DNA from: Micromonospora matsumotoense
Lineage (GTDB): Bacteria; Actinomycetota; Actinomycetes; Mycobacteriales; Micromonosporaceae
NCBI RefSeq assembly: GCF_900091525.1
Contig: NZ_FMCU01000011.1
Span: 1 to 64,000 of the forward strand
DNA: 64,000 nucleotides
Direction of reading: 5' to 3'
Shown here: positions 52,251-61,355 of the stretch, in pieces
Position numbering within the stretch: the stretch's first letter is position 1
How the letters are laid out: each line of letters starts with the position of its first letter
Position numbers and translations under genes: made by a program
Notes under the pieces: model-generated
Database searches by the model: none
What the model was told of the DNA's origin: nothing
Seen by the model: only the letters and a program-made list of their open reading frames with translations

Positions 52251-52410
52251 CCGGTTCGTCCCGGTCGCCCGGTGCGCCGCCGGAGGCACCCGGGCCGCGA
52301 CGCGACCGATGGCCACCGTGCGTCCCGCATGCTGCACCGTGCGCGACCGTCCGCCTCGGGGATGAGCCGGGATCGTCCCCCGGCGGGAGCAGCCACTCGC
52401 CCGGCCCGGA

Positions 52411-52416
52411 TACGGT
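52411..52416 (+). promoter_or_regulatory. -10 element TACGGT, leaderless start
   Basis: TACGGT, 6 bases, then the ATG at 52423 of the ABC ATPase gene. Confidence 0.45.
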
Positions 52417-52422
52417 CGACAC

Positions 52423-53171
<749 letters not shown>

Positions 53172-53187
<16 letters not shown>

Positions 53188-54860
53188 GCACACCCGCCGA
53201 GCGGGTCCGCCCGGTCTCCCCGCGCCACTTCGTCCGGCTCAAGCTGCGGGTGATGGGCAACAACTTCCGGGGCCAGGGCTGGCGGATCGCGCTCTTCGTG
53301 GTCGGGGTGCTGGTCGGGCTCTGGTTCGCGGCCGGCGGGTTCCTGATGTTCGCCGCCCCCGGCTTCGCCGACGAACCCCGGTACGCGGTGATGGCGGCGG
53401 CGTTCGGCGGCGGCGTGCTCGTCCTCGGTTGGCTGCTGCTGCCACTGGTCTTCTTCGGCGTCGACGAGACCCTCGACCCGGCCCGGTTCGCCCTGCTGCC
53501 GCTGTCCCGCCGCACCCTGGTCACCGGCCTGTTCGCGGCGGCGCTGATCAGCGTGCCGGTGTTCGCGGTGCTGGTAGCGGTCGCCGGGCTAGTGGTCAGC
53601 GCCGCACTGCTCGGTGGCGCGGTGGCCGGCATCGTCGCCGCCCTCGGCGTGGTCGTCGGGGTGCTGCTCTGCGTCGCCGCCAGCCGCGCGGTGACCAGCG
53701 CGTTCGCCACCATGCTGCGGTCCCGCCGGGTCCGCGACCTGGCCGCCGTGCTGCTGGCCGTGGTCGCCGCGCTGCTCGGCCCGTTGCAGCTCGTGGTGCT
53801 GGCCGCGGTGCGGTCCGCCGACTGGGACCGGCTGGTCGGGGTGGCCCGGATCGTCGGCTGGACCCCGTTCGGCGCACCCTGGACGATCGGCCTCGACGTG
53901 GCCGAGGGTCGGGCCTGGGCGGTCCCGGTGAAGCTGATCATCACCGCGGTGACCATCGGTGCCCTGCTGCTCTGGTGGTCCCGGTCGCTGGAGTCGGCGA
54001 TGGTCGGCGCGGCGAGCGCCGCCCCGACGAAGGCCCGCCGGGCACCGACCGGCGGCGCGATCGCCCAACTCTTCCCCCGCGCGGTCGGCTGGGCCCGCCG
54101 GGACCGGTTCGGCGCGCTGGTGGCCCGCGAGTGCCGCTACTGGTGGCGGGACGCCCGGCGACGGGCCAACCTGATCACCATCGCGGTGGTCGGCATCTTC
54201 GTGCCGGTGATGGTCAACCTCGGTGGCGCCGGGTTCGCCGGCGGCGAGGAGGGCTTCGAGGCCGCCGGGGACCCGTCCCCGGTGCTGCTCAGCATCTCGA
54301 TGCTCTTCGTCGGCGTGCTCGCCTCGGTGACCCTGGCCAACCAGTTCGGCTTCGACGGCAGCGCCTACGCGGCGAACGTGGTGGCCGCGGTCCCGGGTCG
54401 GCTGGAGCTGCGCGCCCGGATGACCGCCTTCTCTGTGTACGTGCTGCCGATGCTCGGCATCGTCTCCCTGATCATCAGCGGGGTGCTCGGCCGGCCGGAG
54501 TGGTTCGGGGTGGCGGCGGGGGCCCTGCTCGCCTCGTACGGGGTGGGGTTGGCGATCAACGGGTTCATCTCGGTGCTCGGGGCGTACTCGCTGCCGGAGA
54601 CGAGCAACCCGTTCGCGATGAACGGCGGTTCCGGGATCGCCAAGAGCATGCTCACCCTGCTGTCCATGGTCGGCTCGGCGGCTGCCGCCGTACCGATGGT
54701 GGTGGCCGCAGGGCTGCTCGGCGACGGGTGGCTCTGGCTGTCCCTGCCGGTCGGCGCGGCGTACGGGCTGGGGGCGGCCCTGCTCGGGGCGTACCTGGCC
54801 GGGGACGTGCTGGACCGCCGGATGCCGGAGCTGCTGTCGACCGTCACGCCCCGCCGCTGA
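53172..54860 (+). CDS. ABC transporter permease (about 12 membrane segments)
   Basis: 562 residues, strongly hydrophobic, in two halves joined by a basic loop (RAVGWARRDRFGALVARECRYWWRDARRR). The GTG at 53172 has GAGGAG 5 bases ahead; the GTG at 53184 overlapping the ATPase stop is the alternative. Exporter of unknown substrate, of the full-length ABC-2-like type seen in actinobacteria. Confidence 0.82.
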
Positions 54861-55450
54861 TGCCGGTCGTCGAGGCGGTCACCACCGTCGCGGTCCCGCC
54901 GGAGGTGGCGTTCGCGGTGTCGCAGACCGTCGCGCCGGTGCGCTACCGGTGGGACCCGTTCGTCCGCGAGCAGCACTTCACCGACGGGGCCACCCGCCCC
55001 GGCAAGGGCGTGCGCACCTTCACCCGGTCCCGGCACGGCCTGGTGATGATCAGTGAGTACGTCTCCTTCGCCCCGCCCACGAACGTGGGGATGAAGATGG
55101 TGCGCGGCCCGTGGTTCTTCGAGATGTTCGCCGGTGGCTGGCGGTTCGCCCCCGCACCCGAGCCGGGCCACACGGTCGCCACCTGGCGGTACAGCTTCCG
55201 CTGCCGGCCGGCGTTCCTGCGCCCGATCGCCGACCGGATCGGCGTCCGGCTGCTCACCCGGGACATCCGCCGCCGGATCGCCGGTTACGCCGCCGGGTGC
55301 GCCGACCCGGAGGTGCTGGCCGCCGCCCGTGCCGCCCTGTCCGCCGGGACGGACGGCACGCCCCGGGCGGCGGACCTCACCCCTGGGGGTACTGACTCCG
55401 CCCCTCGGGATGCAACGGTCGACGACGCGGGACCACCCTCCGGTAGCTGA
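54860..55450 (+). CDS. SRPBCC-family protein
   Basis: 196 residues. Starts MPVVEAVTTVAVPPEVAFAV and has VRYRWDPFVREQHF and the late helix region FLRPIADRIGVRLLTRDI, fitting the START-like SRPBCC fold that binds hydrophobic ligands. Its ATG shares a base with the permease stop (TGATG). The C-terminal 35 residues are low-complexity and overlap a gene on the other strand by 74 bases, so the natural end may differ. Confidence 0.75.
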   Translation: MPVVEAVTTVAVPPEVAFAVSQTVAPVRYRWDPFVREQHFTDGATRPGKGVRTFTRSRHGLVMISEYVSFAPPTNVGMKMVRGPWFFEMFAGGWRFAPAPEPGHTVATWRYSFRCRPAFLRPIADRIGVRLLTRDIRRRIAGYAAGCADPEVLAAARAALSAGTDGTPRAADLTPGGTDSAPRDATVDDAGPPSGS

Positions 55451-55847
55451 TCCGCCAGCCCGTCGCCGGCCGCCGCGCACCGACTGTCCCTGCCGGAGGC
55501 TGCGCCTCGACCCGACGGACCACGTCCTCGTAGACCACCGTGCCCACCGGGCCGTCGACCGGCACGCCGAGCCCCTTCGAGCGGACCCGCACGGTACCGT
55601 CGGCGTCCTCGCTGACCACGATGTTGGTCACGTGGTGGCCGAGCGGGTTGCCGTCGCCCAGGGTCCGCGCCGCCTCGGCGAACGCCGCATATCCCCGCAG
55701 TACGCCGAACCCGTAGGCGGTGACGTCGTAGGCGAAGTCGTCGGTGAACAGCTCGGACAACCGGTCGAACGCCCCGTCGTCCATCAGGTGGCCGTGCAGT
55801 GCGACGAGTTCATGGATCGCCAGCCGGTCGTCGGCGCTCAGCGGCAC
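55377..55847 (-). CDS. SnoaL/NTF2-like protein
   Basis: 156 residues. Begins LSADDRLAIHELVALHGHLMDDGAFDRLSELFTDDFAYDV, the cone-shaped NTF2-like fold shared by SnoaL cyclases, scytalone dehydratase and ring-hydroxylating beta subunits. Enzymatic or purely ligand-binding is not clear. Starts at GTG 55847, 10 bases inside the end of the DUF397 gene. Its 3' end overlaps the SRPBCC gene tail. Confidence 0.8.
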   Translation of the reverse strand: MPLSADDRLAIHELVALHGHLMDDGAFDRLSELFTDDFAYDVTAYGFGVLRGYAAFAEAARTLGDGNPLGHHVTNIVVSEDADGTVRVRSKGLGVPVDGPVGTVVYEDVVRRVEAQPPAGTVGARRPATGWRISYRRVVPRRRPLHPEGRSQYPQG

Positions 55848-56053
55848 ACCCGTCGTCCCTCCAGCCGGGCGGCGGTTCCCGTCGAGCTGACGAAGGAACG
55901 CCAGGTGTCGGGGGTGAAGTGGAGCGTCGGGCCCGCGCGGTCCTTGCTGTCCCGGACCAGCACCACCCCGGGCAGATTGTCCGCCACCTCGACACAGTTG
56001 CCGGAGTCGTCGGAGCGCGACGAGGTCCGCCAGCGTGGCTCGTCAGGGGTCAT
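55838..56053 (-). CDS. DUF397 small protein
   Basis: 71 residues: PRWRTSSRSDDSGNCVEVA, VVLVRDSKDRAGPTLHF, TWRSFVSS. Its ATG overlaps the stop of the DUF5753 remnant (ATGA), the standard arrangement. The upstream regulator has lost its DNA-binding part, so this copy may be orphaned. Confidence 0.88.
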   Translation of the reverse strand: MTPDEPRWRTSSRSDDSGNCVEVADNLPGVVLVRDSKDRAGPTLHFTPDTWRSFVSSTGTAARLEGRRVCR

Positions 56054-56770
56054 GGCGTCACCTTCAGCTTGTTGACCAGATCATGCGAGGCGCGCTCGGC
56101 CAGCGCCTCACCCAACAGACTCTCCCACTTGCGCAGCATCAGTCGAATCCATTCCGGATGGTCCGCGATCTGTCCCCGCGCCGTGTTGTCCAGACACAGG
56201 ACCTGCTCGCTCCCGGGCAGTTCCGCCAGCACGAACCCGCCGCCCAGCGAGACGTGCGCGCCGGCATCGAGCCGCAGCACATGGAGCCGCACATGGGGAA
56301 GCTCAGCAGCCTCCATCAGCCGTCCGAGCTGCCGGTCCATCACCGCCGGCCCACCGATCGACCGCCGCAGTGCGCTCTCGTCGATGACGAAGACACACTC
56401 AGGTGGGTCGTCCTGGCCCAGTACCGCTTGTCGGCTCATCCGGAGCGCGAGGAGTTCCTCCACCCGATCGTCCCGCTGGAGTCCGCCGGCCGAGAAGACG
56501 GCCCGCGCGTAGTCCTCGGTCTGGAGCAGCCCGGGTACCAGACACGGCTCGAAGTTACGCAGTCGAACCGCCTGGGCCTCGTAGCTCTGCCAGGGCAGGA
56601 ACCATGACAGCGCCCGCTCCCCTTCCTGTTCTCTGAGGAGGCCGGCGAGGAGGCCGCCGGTGCCGAGGGCTTCGTCGGCCGCGACGGCGAACCCGTTCCG
56701 CACCGCTTGCCGCTCGCGGCACCGCAACGGCGACGGGCAGTCGTACTCCCGGATGCCGCTACCGCCCGAG
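56050..56770 (-). pseudogene. DUF5753 regulator lacking its helix-turn-helix
   Basis: The DUF5753 domain is intact (LSWFLPWQSYEAQAVRLRNF, PCLVPGLLQTEDYARAVFSA, CVFVIDESALRR, WIRLMLRKWESLL). Upstream only AVRNGFAVAADEALGTGGLL, the end of the DNA-binding region, remains. Before that the reading frame runs into the nested palindrome at 56778-56827 and then antisense to another gene, with no ATG in the right place. The helix-turn-helix appears deleted, with the break near the palindrome. A short protein from an internal GTG cannot be excluded. Confidence 0.65.
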
Positions 56771-56777
56771 GTGGCCC

Positions 56778-56827
56778 GGATCTTGGTGGGAAACGGCCCC
56801 CGTGGGGGCCGAAAGTCCCCAAGATCC
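56778..56827. repeat. Nested palindrome, family B, copy 2
   Basis: Outer arms GGATCTTGG (56778-56786) and CCAAGATCC (56819-56827); inner arms CGGCCCC (56794-56800) and GGGGCCG (56805-56811), preceded by GAAA. Same plan as 37730-37781 and, like it, close to an XRE/DUF5753-type gene. Confidence 0.8.
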
Positions 56828-56874
56828 TTCCTGGCGTACCCGGAATGTCGGCGCGGCGAGGGGTGGAGCAGGTG

Positions 56875-57255
56875 GTGAGACGGTTCGTGCCGCACGTGCC
56901 GATGCGACCGCTGTGGCGCTGTTGGGCCTGTGGCGCACCCTGGCCCTGCCAGCCGGCCCGGCTCACGTTGCTGGTCGAGTACCGGGGCCAGCGGACCGCC
57001 CTGCTGGTCTACCTGGGTGCGCTGATGGTCGAGGCCGGCGACCAACTCAGCCAACTCACCGACCACGCCCGCCCGGCCGAACTGCACGAGCGCTTTCTCG
57101 GCTGGGCGCGCGCCCGCTCGGCGGGGAGGCCCGGTGATCGTCTACGCGTGAGCGGCACCGAACCGGCGTGTCGTGATCGCCCCCGCGCAGAGGATCAGGA
57201 AAGCGCGGCCGTCTCTCGCCCCGACCCGGCAACGCGGGACGGGGCGGGGGCCACA
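56875..57255 (+). CDS. Small Cys-motif protein of the DUF5753 module, without its own stop
   Basis: The conserved part is about 85 residues: PHVPMRPLWRCWACGAPWPC (CxxC...C pattern), LTLLVEYRGQRTALLVYLGA and ELHERFLGWARAR. Small proteins of this type are commonly found beside DUF5753/DUF397 genes. They normally end shortly after the FLGW segment, but here the frame stays open through about 45 poorly conserved residues into the flavin reductase (57256-57786), so a fused product is possible. GTG 56875 is chosen because of GGAG upstream; ATG 56845 is the alternative. Confidence 0.5.
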
Positions 57256-57786
57256 ATGTTTCACGTGAATCCAGAACCGGGCGCCGAGATCCACCACACC
57301 GACCCGTTCGCGGTGCCGACCGGGCAGCGCTCGCCGGCCCGTCGACTGCGGGGGCGGCTCGCCGCACCGGTGACGCTCTGGACCGCCCCCGCGCCGGCCG
57401 GGCTGACCGTGTCGTCCACCCTGGTCGCCGAGGGAGAGCCGGACCGGCTACTCGGCCTGATCGACCCCGAGGCCGACCTCTGGGCGGCGATCGAGGAGGC
57501 CGGCCGGTTCGCCGTGACCCCGCTGGGCCCGCCCCACCGGCAGCTCGCCGACCGGTTCGCCGGGCTCTTTCCCTCCCCGGGCGGTCTCTTCGCCACCGGG
57601 TCGTGGACCGACACGCGCTACGGGCCGGTACCCGCCGACGCCGGGAGTTGGGCCGGCTGCCGCCTGGACACCGCCCGGGAGTACGGCTGGGCCCTCCTCG
57701 TCGAGGCCACCATCGAGACGGTCGAGATCGTCACCGACACCCACCCGCTCCTGCACTACCGGGGTCGGTACCACCATCTCCCCTGA
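57256..57786 (+). CDS. Flavin reductase-like (FMN-binding split-barrel) protein
   Basis: 176 residues from ATG 57256. LAAPVTLWTAPAPAGLTVSS is the flavin-binding start of the flavin-reductase-like domain, followed by FAVTPLGPPHRQLADRFAG and a C-terminal VEIVTDTHPLLHYRGRYHHL. It probably reduces or carries FMN for a partner monooxygenase; none is adjacent. The frame is continuous with the small Cys-motif gene upstream. Confidence 0.82.
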   Translation: MFHVNPEPGAEIHHTDPFAVPTGQRSPARRLRGRLAAPVTLWTAPAPAGLTVSSTLVAEGEPDRLLGLIDPEADLWAAIEEAGRFAVTPLGPPHRQLADRFAGLFPSPGGLFATGSWTDTRYGPVPADAGSWAGCRLDTAREYGWALLVEATIETVEIVTDTHPLLHYRGRYHHLP

Positions 57787-57816
57787 GCCGCCCGGGTGGT
57801 CGGGTCGCCAGGTCGC

Positions 57817-57856
57817 CGATGTGGCGGTATCGCGAGTGGCGGATACCGCTACATCG
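57817..57856. repeat. Dispersed intergenic hairpin, family A, copy 3
   Basis: CGATGTGGCGGTATC (57817-57831) pairs with GATACCGCTACATCG (57842-57856), 15 bp with one G-T pair and a 10-base loop, 31 bases beyond the flavin reductase stop. Same core and loop length as the 17057 element. Confidence 0.75.
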
Positions 57857-58090
57857 ACCCACCGGAGTGGATCATGGCCCCGGCCTGCGGGGCGGGGCCA
57901 GGGCCCTCAGTCAGCCCGGCTGGCCAGGGGCCCGGCCAGCCGGTGAGCGGGGTGACGTGGGTCACTGGGCGCAGGTGGAGGACCGTTCGGCGCAGGAGGC
58001 TGCCGGGATCGATCTGCACCTTTTCTCGCAGGCAGGCCGCTCTCTACGGTGCGCGAAACTCCCGATGCCTGTGAAGGTGGTGATCCACAG

Positions 58091-58462
58091 ATGTCCACGG
58101 ACACACCCACGCCCGCCCCGGCCGACTCGGCGGCGGAGCGTTATCTGGCCGTACAACGGTCGGACGAGTTCGTCGGGTTGCGCCGCGCGCTGCGCAGCTT
58201 CGTCTTCCCGATGACCGTCGCGTTCTTCCTGTGGTACGCGCTCTACGTGATCCTCTCCGCCTACGCGCGGGACTTCATGGGCACGAAGCTCTTCGGCAGC
58301 AACATCAACGTGGCGCTGATCTTCGGTCTGCTCCAGTTCGTCTCGACGTTCCTCATCGCCTGGCTCTACTCGCGGTACGCCGACCGCAAGCTCGACCCGA
58401 CCGCCGACCGTATCCGCGCCGAGATGGGGGAGGTGACCCATGAATCCGGTCCTCGCGGTTGA
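58091..58462 (+). CDS. DUF485 membrane protein
   Basis: 123 residues with two membrane segments (FPMTVAFFLWYALYVILSAY and VALIFGLLQFVSTFLIAWLY) and the typical DFMGTKLFG between them. DUF485 proteins (YjcH-like) are encoded with acetate permease and are thought to assist it. ATG 58091 is chosen for the natural N-terminus. It overlaps actP by 23 bases. Confidence 0.92.
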   Translation: MSTDTPTPAPADSAAERYLAVQRSDEFVGLRRALRSFVFPMTVAFFLWYALYVILSAYARDFMGTKLFGSNINVALIFGLLQFVSTFLIAWLYSRYADRKLDPTADRIRAEMGEVTHESGPRG

Positions 58463-60113
58463 GGCGGGTGGCGGCACCGCCCGCAACCTGACCATCACGC
58501 TGTTCCTGGTCTTCGTGGCGGTGACCCTGGCGATCACCATCTGGGCCAGCCGGCAGACCAAGACGGCCACCGACTTCTATGCCGGCGGACGGTCCTTCTC
58601 CGGTTTCCAGAACGGCATGGCGATCGGTGGCGACTACATGTCGGCCGCGTCGTTCCTCGGCATCGCCGGCATCATCGCGCTGTACGGCTACGACGGCTTC
58701 CTCTACTCGATCGGCTTCCTGGTCGCCTGGCTGGTGGCGTTGCTGCTGGTGGCGGAGCTGCTGCGTAACTCGGGCCGGTACACGATGGCCGACGTGCTGG
58801 CGTTCCGGATGCGTCAGCGTCCGGTGCGTACGGCGGCGGCGGTCTCCACCATCACGGTGTCGATCTTCTATCTGCTGGCCCAGATGGTGGGTGCGGGCGC
58901 CCTGGTCGCGCTACTGCTGGGGATCAAGCCGGGCACGACCTTCCTCGGCATGGACGCCGACACCGCCAAGATCGCCACCATCATCATGGTCGGCGCCCTG
59001 ATGATCATCTACGTGACCGTGGGTGGCATGAAGGGCACCACGTACGTCCAGATCGTCAAGGCGTTCCTGCTGATGACCGGCGCACTGGTGATGACCGTGC
59101 TGGTGCTGGCGAAGTACAACTTCAACCTGTCGGCGCTGCTGGGTGACGCCGCCGCCACGTCGGGCAAGGGCAATGCGTTCCTCGAACCCGGGCTCCGCTA
59201 CGGCGTCGAGGTGGCCGGCAACTCCACCCAGACCTTCTACAACAAGATGGACCTGCTGTCGCTGGGCATCGCCCTGGTGCTCGGCACCGCCGGCCTGCCG
59301 CACATCCTGATCCGCTTCTACACCGTGCCGACCGCCAAGGCGGCCCGCAAGAGCGTGCTCTGGGCGATCGGCATCATCGGCACCTTCTACCTGCTGACCC
59401 TCGCGCTCGGCTTCGGCGCGGCGGCGCTGGTGGGTGGCAAGGCGATCGTCGCGCAGGACAAGGCCGGCAACACGGCCGCGCCGCAGCTCGCCGAGGAGTT
59501 GGGCAAGACCTTCCTCGGCGGCAACCTGGGCGGGGCGACCCTGCTGGCGATCATCGCGGCGGTGGCGTTCGCGACCATCCTGGCGGTGGTCGCCGGGTTG
59601 ACCCTGGCGTCGTCGTCCAGCCTGGCGCACGACTTCTATGCCAACGTGGTCAAGAAGGGGCAGACCTCCGAACGGCAGGAGGTCCGGGTGGCCCGGATCT
59701 CGGCCCTGGTCATCGGCGCGGTCTCGATCGCCCTGTCGATCTACGCGCAGAGCCTCAACGTGGCCTTCCTGGTGGCGCTGGCGTTCGCGGTGGCCGCCTC
59801 GGGCAACCTGCCGGCGATCCTCTACAGCCTGTTCTGGAAGCGGTTCAACACCTCGGGCGCGGTCTGGGCCATCTATGGCGGACTGCTCTCCGCAGTGTTC
59901 CTGGTGTTCTTCTCGCCGGTCGTCTCCGGCGCGCCGACCTCGATGTTCCCGGACCACGACTGGCAGTGGTTCCCGCTGTCGAACCCGGGGCTGCTGTCCA
60001 TCCCGTTCGGTTTCCTCTGCGGCTGGATCGGCACGGTCATCTCCAAGGAGCACGACGAGGACAAGTACGCCGAGTTGGAGGTGCGTGCCCTCACCGGCGC
60101 GGGAGCGCACTGA
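58440..60113 (+). CDS. actP: Cation/acetate symporter ActP
   Basis: 557 residues, about 13 membrane segments. SSS signatures: FYAGGRSFSGFQNGMAIGGD, YMSAASFLGIAGII, VGGMKGTTYVQIVKAFLL and GTAGLPHILIRFYTVPTAKA. It takes up acetate and similar acids with a cation. GGGAGG lies 7 bases before the ATG. Followed by a strong terminator. Confidence 0.93.
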   Translation: MNPVLAVEAGGGTARNLTITLFLVFVAVTLAITIWASRQTKTATDFYAGGRSFSGFQNGMAIGGDYMSAASFLGIAGIIALYGYDGFLYSIGFLVAWLVALLLVAELLRNSGRYTMADVLAFRMRQRPVRTAAAVSTITVSIFYLLAQMVGAGALVALLLGIKPGTTFLGMDADTAKIATIIMVGALMIIYVTVGGMKGTTYVQIVKAFLLMTGALVMTVLVLAKYNFNLSALLGDAAATSGKGNAFLEPGLRYGVEVAGNSTQTFYNKMDLLSLGIALVLGTAGLPHILIRFYTVPTAKAARKSVLWAIGIIGTFYLLTLALGFGAAALVGGKAIVAQDKAGNTAAPQLAEELGKTFLGGNLGGATLLAIIAAVAFATILAVVAGLTLASSSSLAHDFYANVVKKGQTSERQEVRVARISALVIGAVSIALSIYAQSLNVAFLVALAFAVAASGNLPAILYSLFWKRFNTSGAVWAIYGGLLSAVFLVFFSPVVSGAPTSMFPDHDWQWFPLSNPGLLSIPFGFLCGWIGTVISKEHDEDKYAELEVRALTGAGAH

Positions 60114-60127
60114 GCGACCGGCACCAC

Positions 60128-60163
60128 GAGGCCCCCGCCGCGAGCGATCGCGGCGGGGGCCTC
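60128..60163 (+). terminator. Hairpin terminator after actP
   Basis: GAGGCCCCCGCCGCGA (60128-60143), loop GCGA, TCGCGGCGGGGGCCTC (60148-60163): 16-bp perfect stem with a GNRA tetraloop, starting 14 bases after the stop. Confidence 0.82.
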
Positions 60164-60287
60164 CGGCGTTTCCCGGGCGTCGCCGATCCCGGCAACCGTG
60201 CCGTCGAGCACCCCGGAGGCAGAGATGGGCAGGGTACGGGACACGCAGATGTCCCAGGTCGAAAGAACCTACGGCTACCACGCTGAG

Positions 60288-60293
60288 TAGGCT
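60288..60293 (+). promoter_or_regulatory. -10 element TAGGCT, leaderless start
   Basis: TAGGCT, 7 bases, then the ATG at 60301; no Shine-Dalgarno. Confidence 0.45.
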
Positions 60294-60300
60294 GACCGCC

Positions 60301-61278
60301 ATGAAGGTTGCCCAGCGTTTCGGAAGCGGTCACCGCATCCTCGTCACCGGCGGCGCCGGGTTCGTGCCGTCGCACCTGGTGGACGCCCTGATCGAGCGCG
60401 GGTGCACGGTCGTCGCGCTGGACAACTTCGTCACCGGTTCCAAGGACAACGTCGCGCACCTCGCGGAGCACCCCCGCTTCACCCTGGTCGAGGCGGACAT
60501 CTCCGAGGGCCTGCCCACCCACCACACGGCCCTGGCCGAGCGGTTCGACGCGATCCTGCACATGGCGTCCCCGGCCAGTCCCACCGACTTCGACAAGCTG
60601 CCGGTGGAGATCCTCCGGGTCGGCTCGGTGGGCACCCTGCACCTGCTCGACCGCGCGGTCGCCGACGGGGCCCGGTTCCTGATGGCCTCCACCTCCGAGG
60701 CGTACGGGGACCCGAAGGAGCACCCACAGCGGGAGACCTACTGGGGCAACGTGAACCCGATCGGGGTACGCAGCGTCTACGACGAGGCGAAGCGCTTCTC
60801 GGAGGCGGCCACCATGGGTTACCACCGCAGTCGGGGGCTTGATGCGGCGATCGTCCGGATCTTCAACACGTACGGCCCGCGGATGCGACCGGACGACGGC
60901 CGCGCCATCCCGACCTTCATCTCCCAGGCGCTGCGCGGCGCGCCGATCACCGTGCACGGCACGGGTGAGCAGACCCGCTCGATCTGTTACGTCGACGATC
61001 TGGTGCGCGGCATCCTGCTGCTGCTCGACTCGACGGAGACCGGCCCGATCAACTGCGGCACCGAACACGAGCTGACCATGCGGCAACTCGCCGAGACGAT
61101 CGTGTCACTCTCCGGCAGCGGGTCACAGGTGACCTACGTCACTCGCAGCTCGGACGACCCGGAGATGCGCCGCCCCGACCTGACCCTCGCCCGGGACCTG
61201 CTGGGATACGAGCCGCAGGTGTCGCCCGATGAGGGCCTGCGACGCACCATCGACCATTTCCGCGACCGGCTAGGGTAG
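60301..61278 (+). CDS. NAD-dependent epimerase/dehydratase, UDP-glucuronate decarboxylase-like
   Basis: 325 residues. Extended SDR: nucleotide-binding ILVTGGAGFVPSHLVDALI, ILHMASPASPTDF, Ser/Thr in MASTSEAYGDP, the YxxxK in VYDEAKRFSEA, and RIFNTYGPRMRPDDGRAIP. The ASPASPTDF and NTYGPRM segments resemble UDP-xylose synthase (UXS). It would make a nucleotide sugar for the envelope glycans served by neighbouring LCP proteins. dTDP-glucose dehydratase-like activity is an alternative. Confidence 0.85.
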   Translation: MKVAQRFGSGHRILVTGGAGFVPSHLVDALIERGCTVVALDNFVTGSKDNVAHLAEHPRFTLVEADISEGLPTHHTALAERFDAILHMASPASPTDFDKLPVEILRVGSVGTLHLLDRAVADGARFLMASTSEAYGDPKEHPQRETYWGNVNPIGVRSVYDEAKRFSEAATMGYHRSRGLDAAIVRIFNTYGPRMRPDDGRAIPTFISQALRGAPITVHGTGEQTRSICYVDDLVRGILLLLDSTETGPINCGTEHELTMRQLAETIVSLSGSGSQVTYVTRSSDDPEMRRPDLTLARDLLGYEPQVSPDEGLRRTIDHFRDRLG

Positions 61279-61342
61279 CTCCCCCGCGCCACGCGGGACG
61301 GTCGGTACGCTTCACGTTCCGCCAACGCTCGACTGGCCTACG

Positions 61343-61348
61343 TACGCT
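61343..61348 (+). promoter_or_regulatory. -10 element TACGCT, leaderless start
   Basis: TACGCT, 7 bases, then the ATG at 61356. Confidence 0.42.
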
Positions 61349-61355
61349 GAAACGC

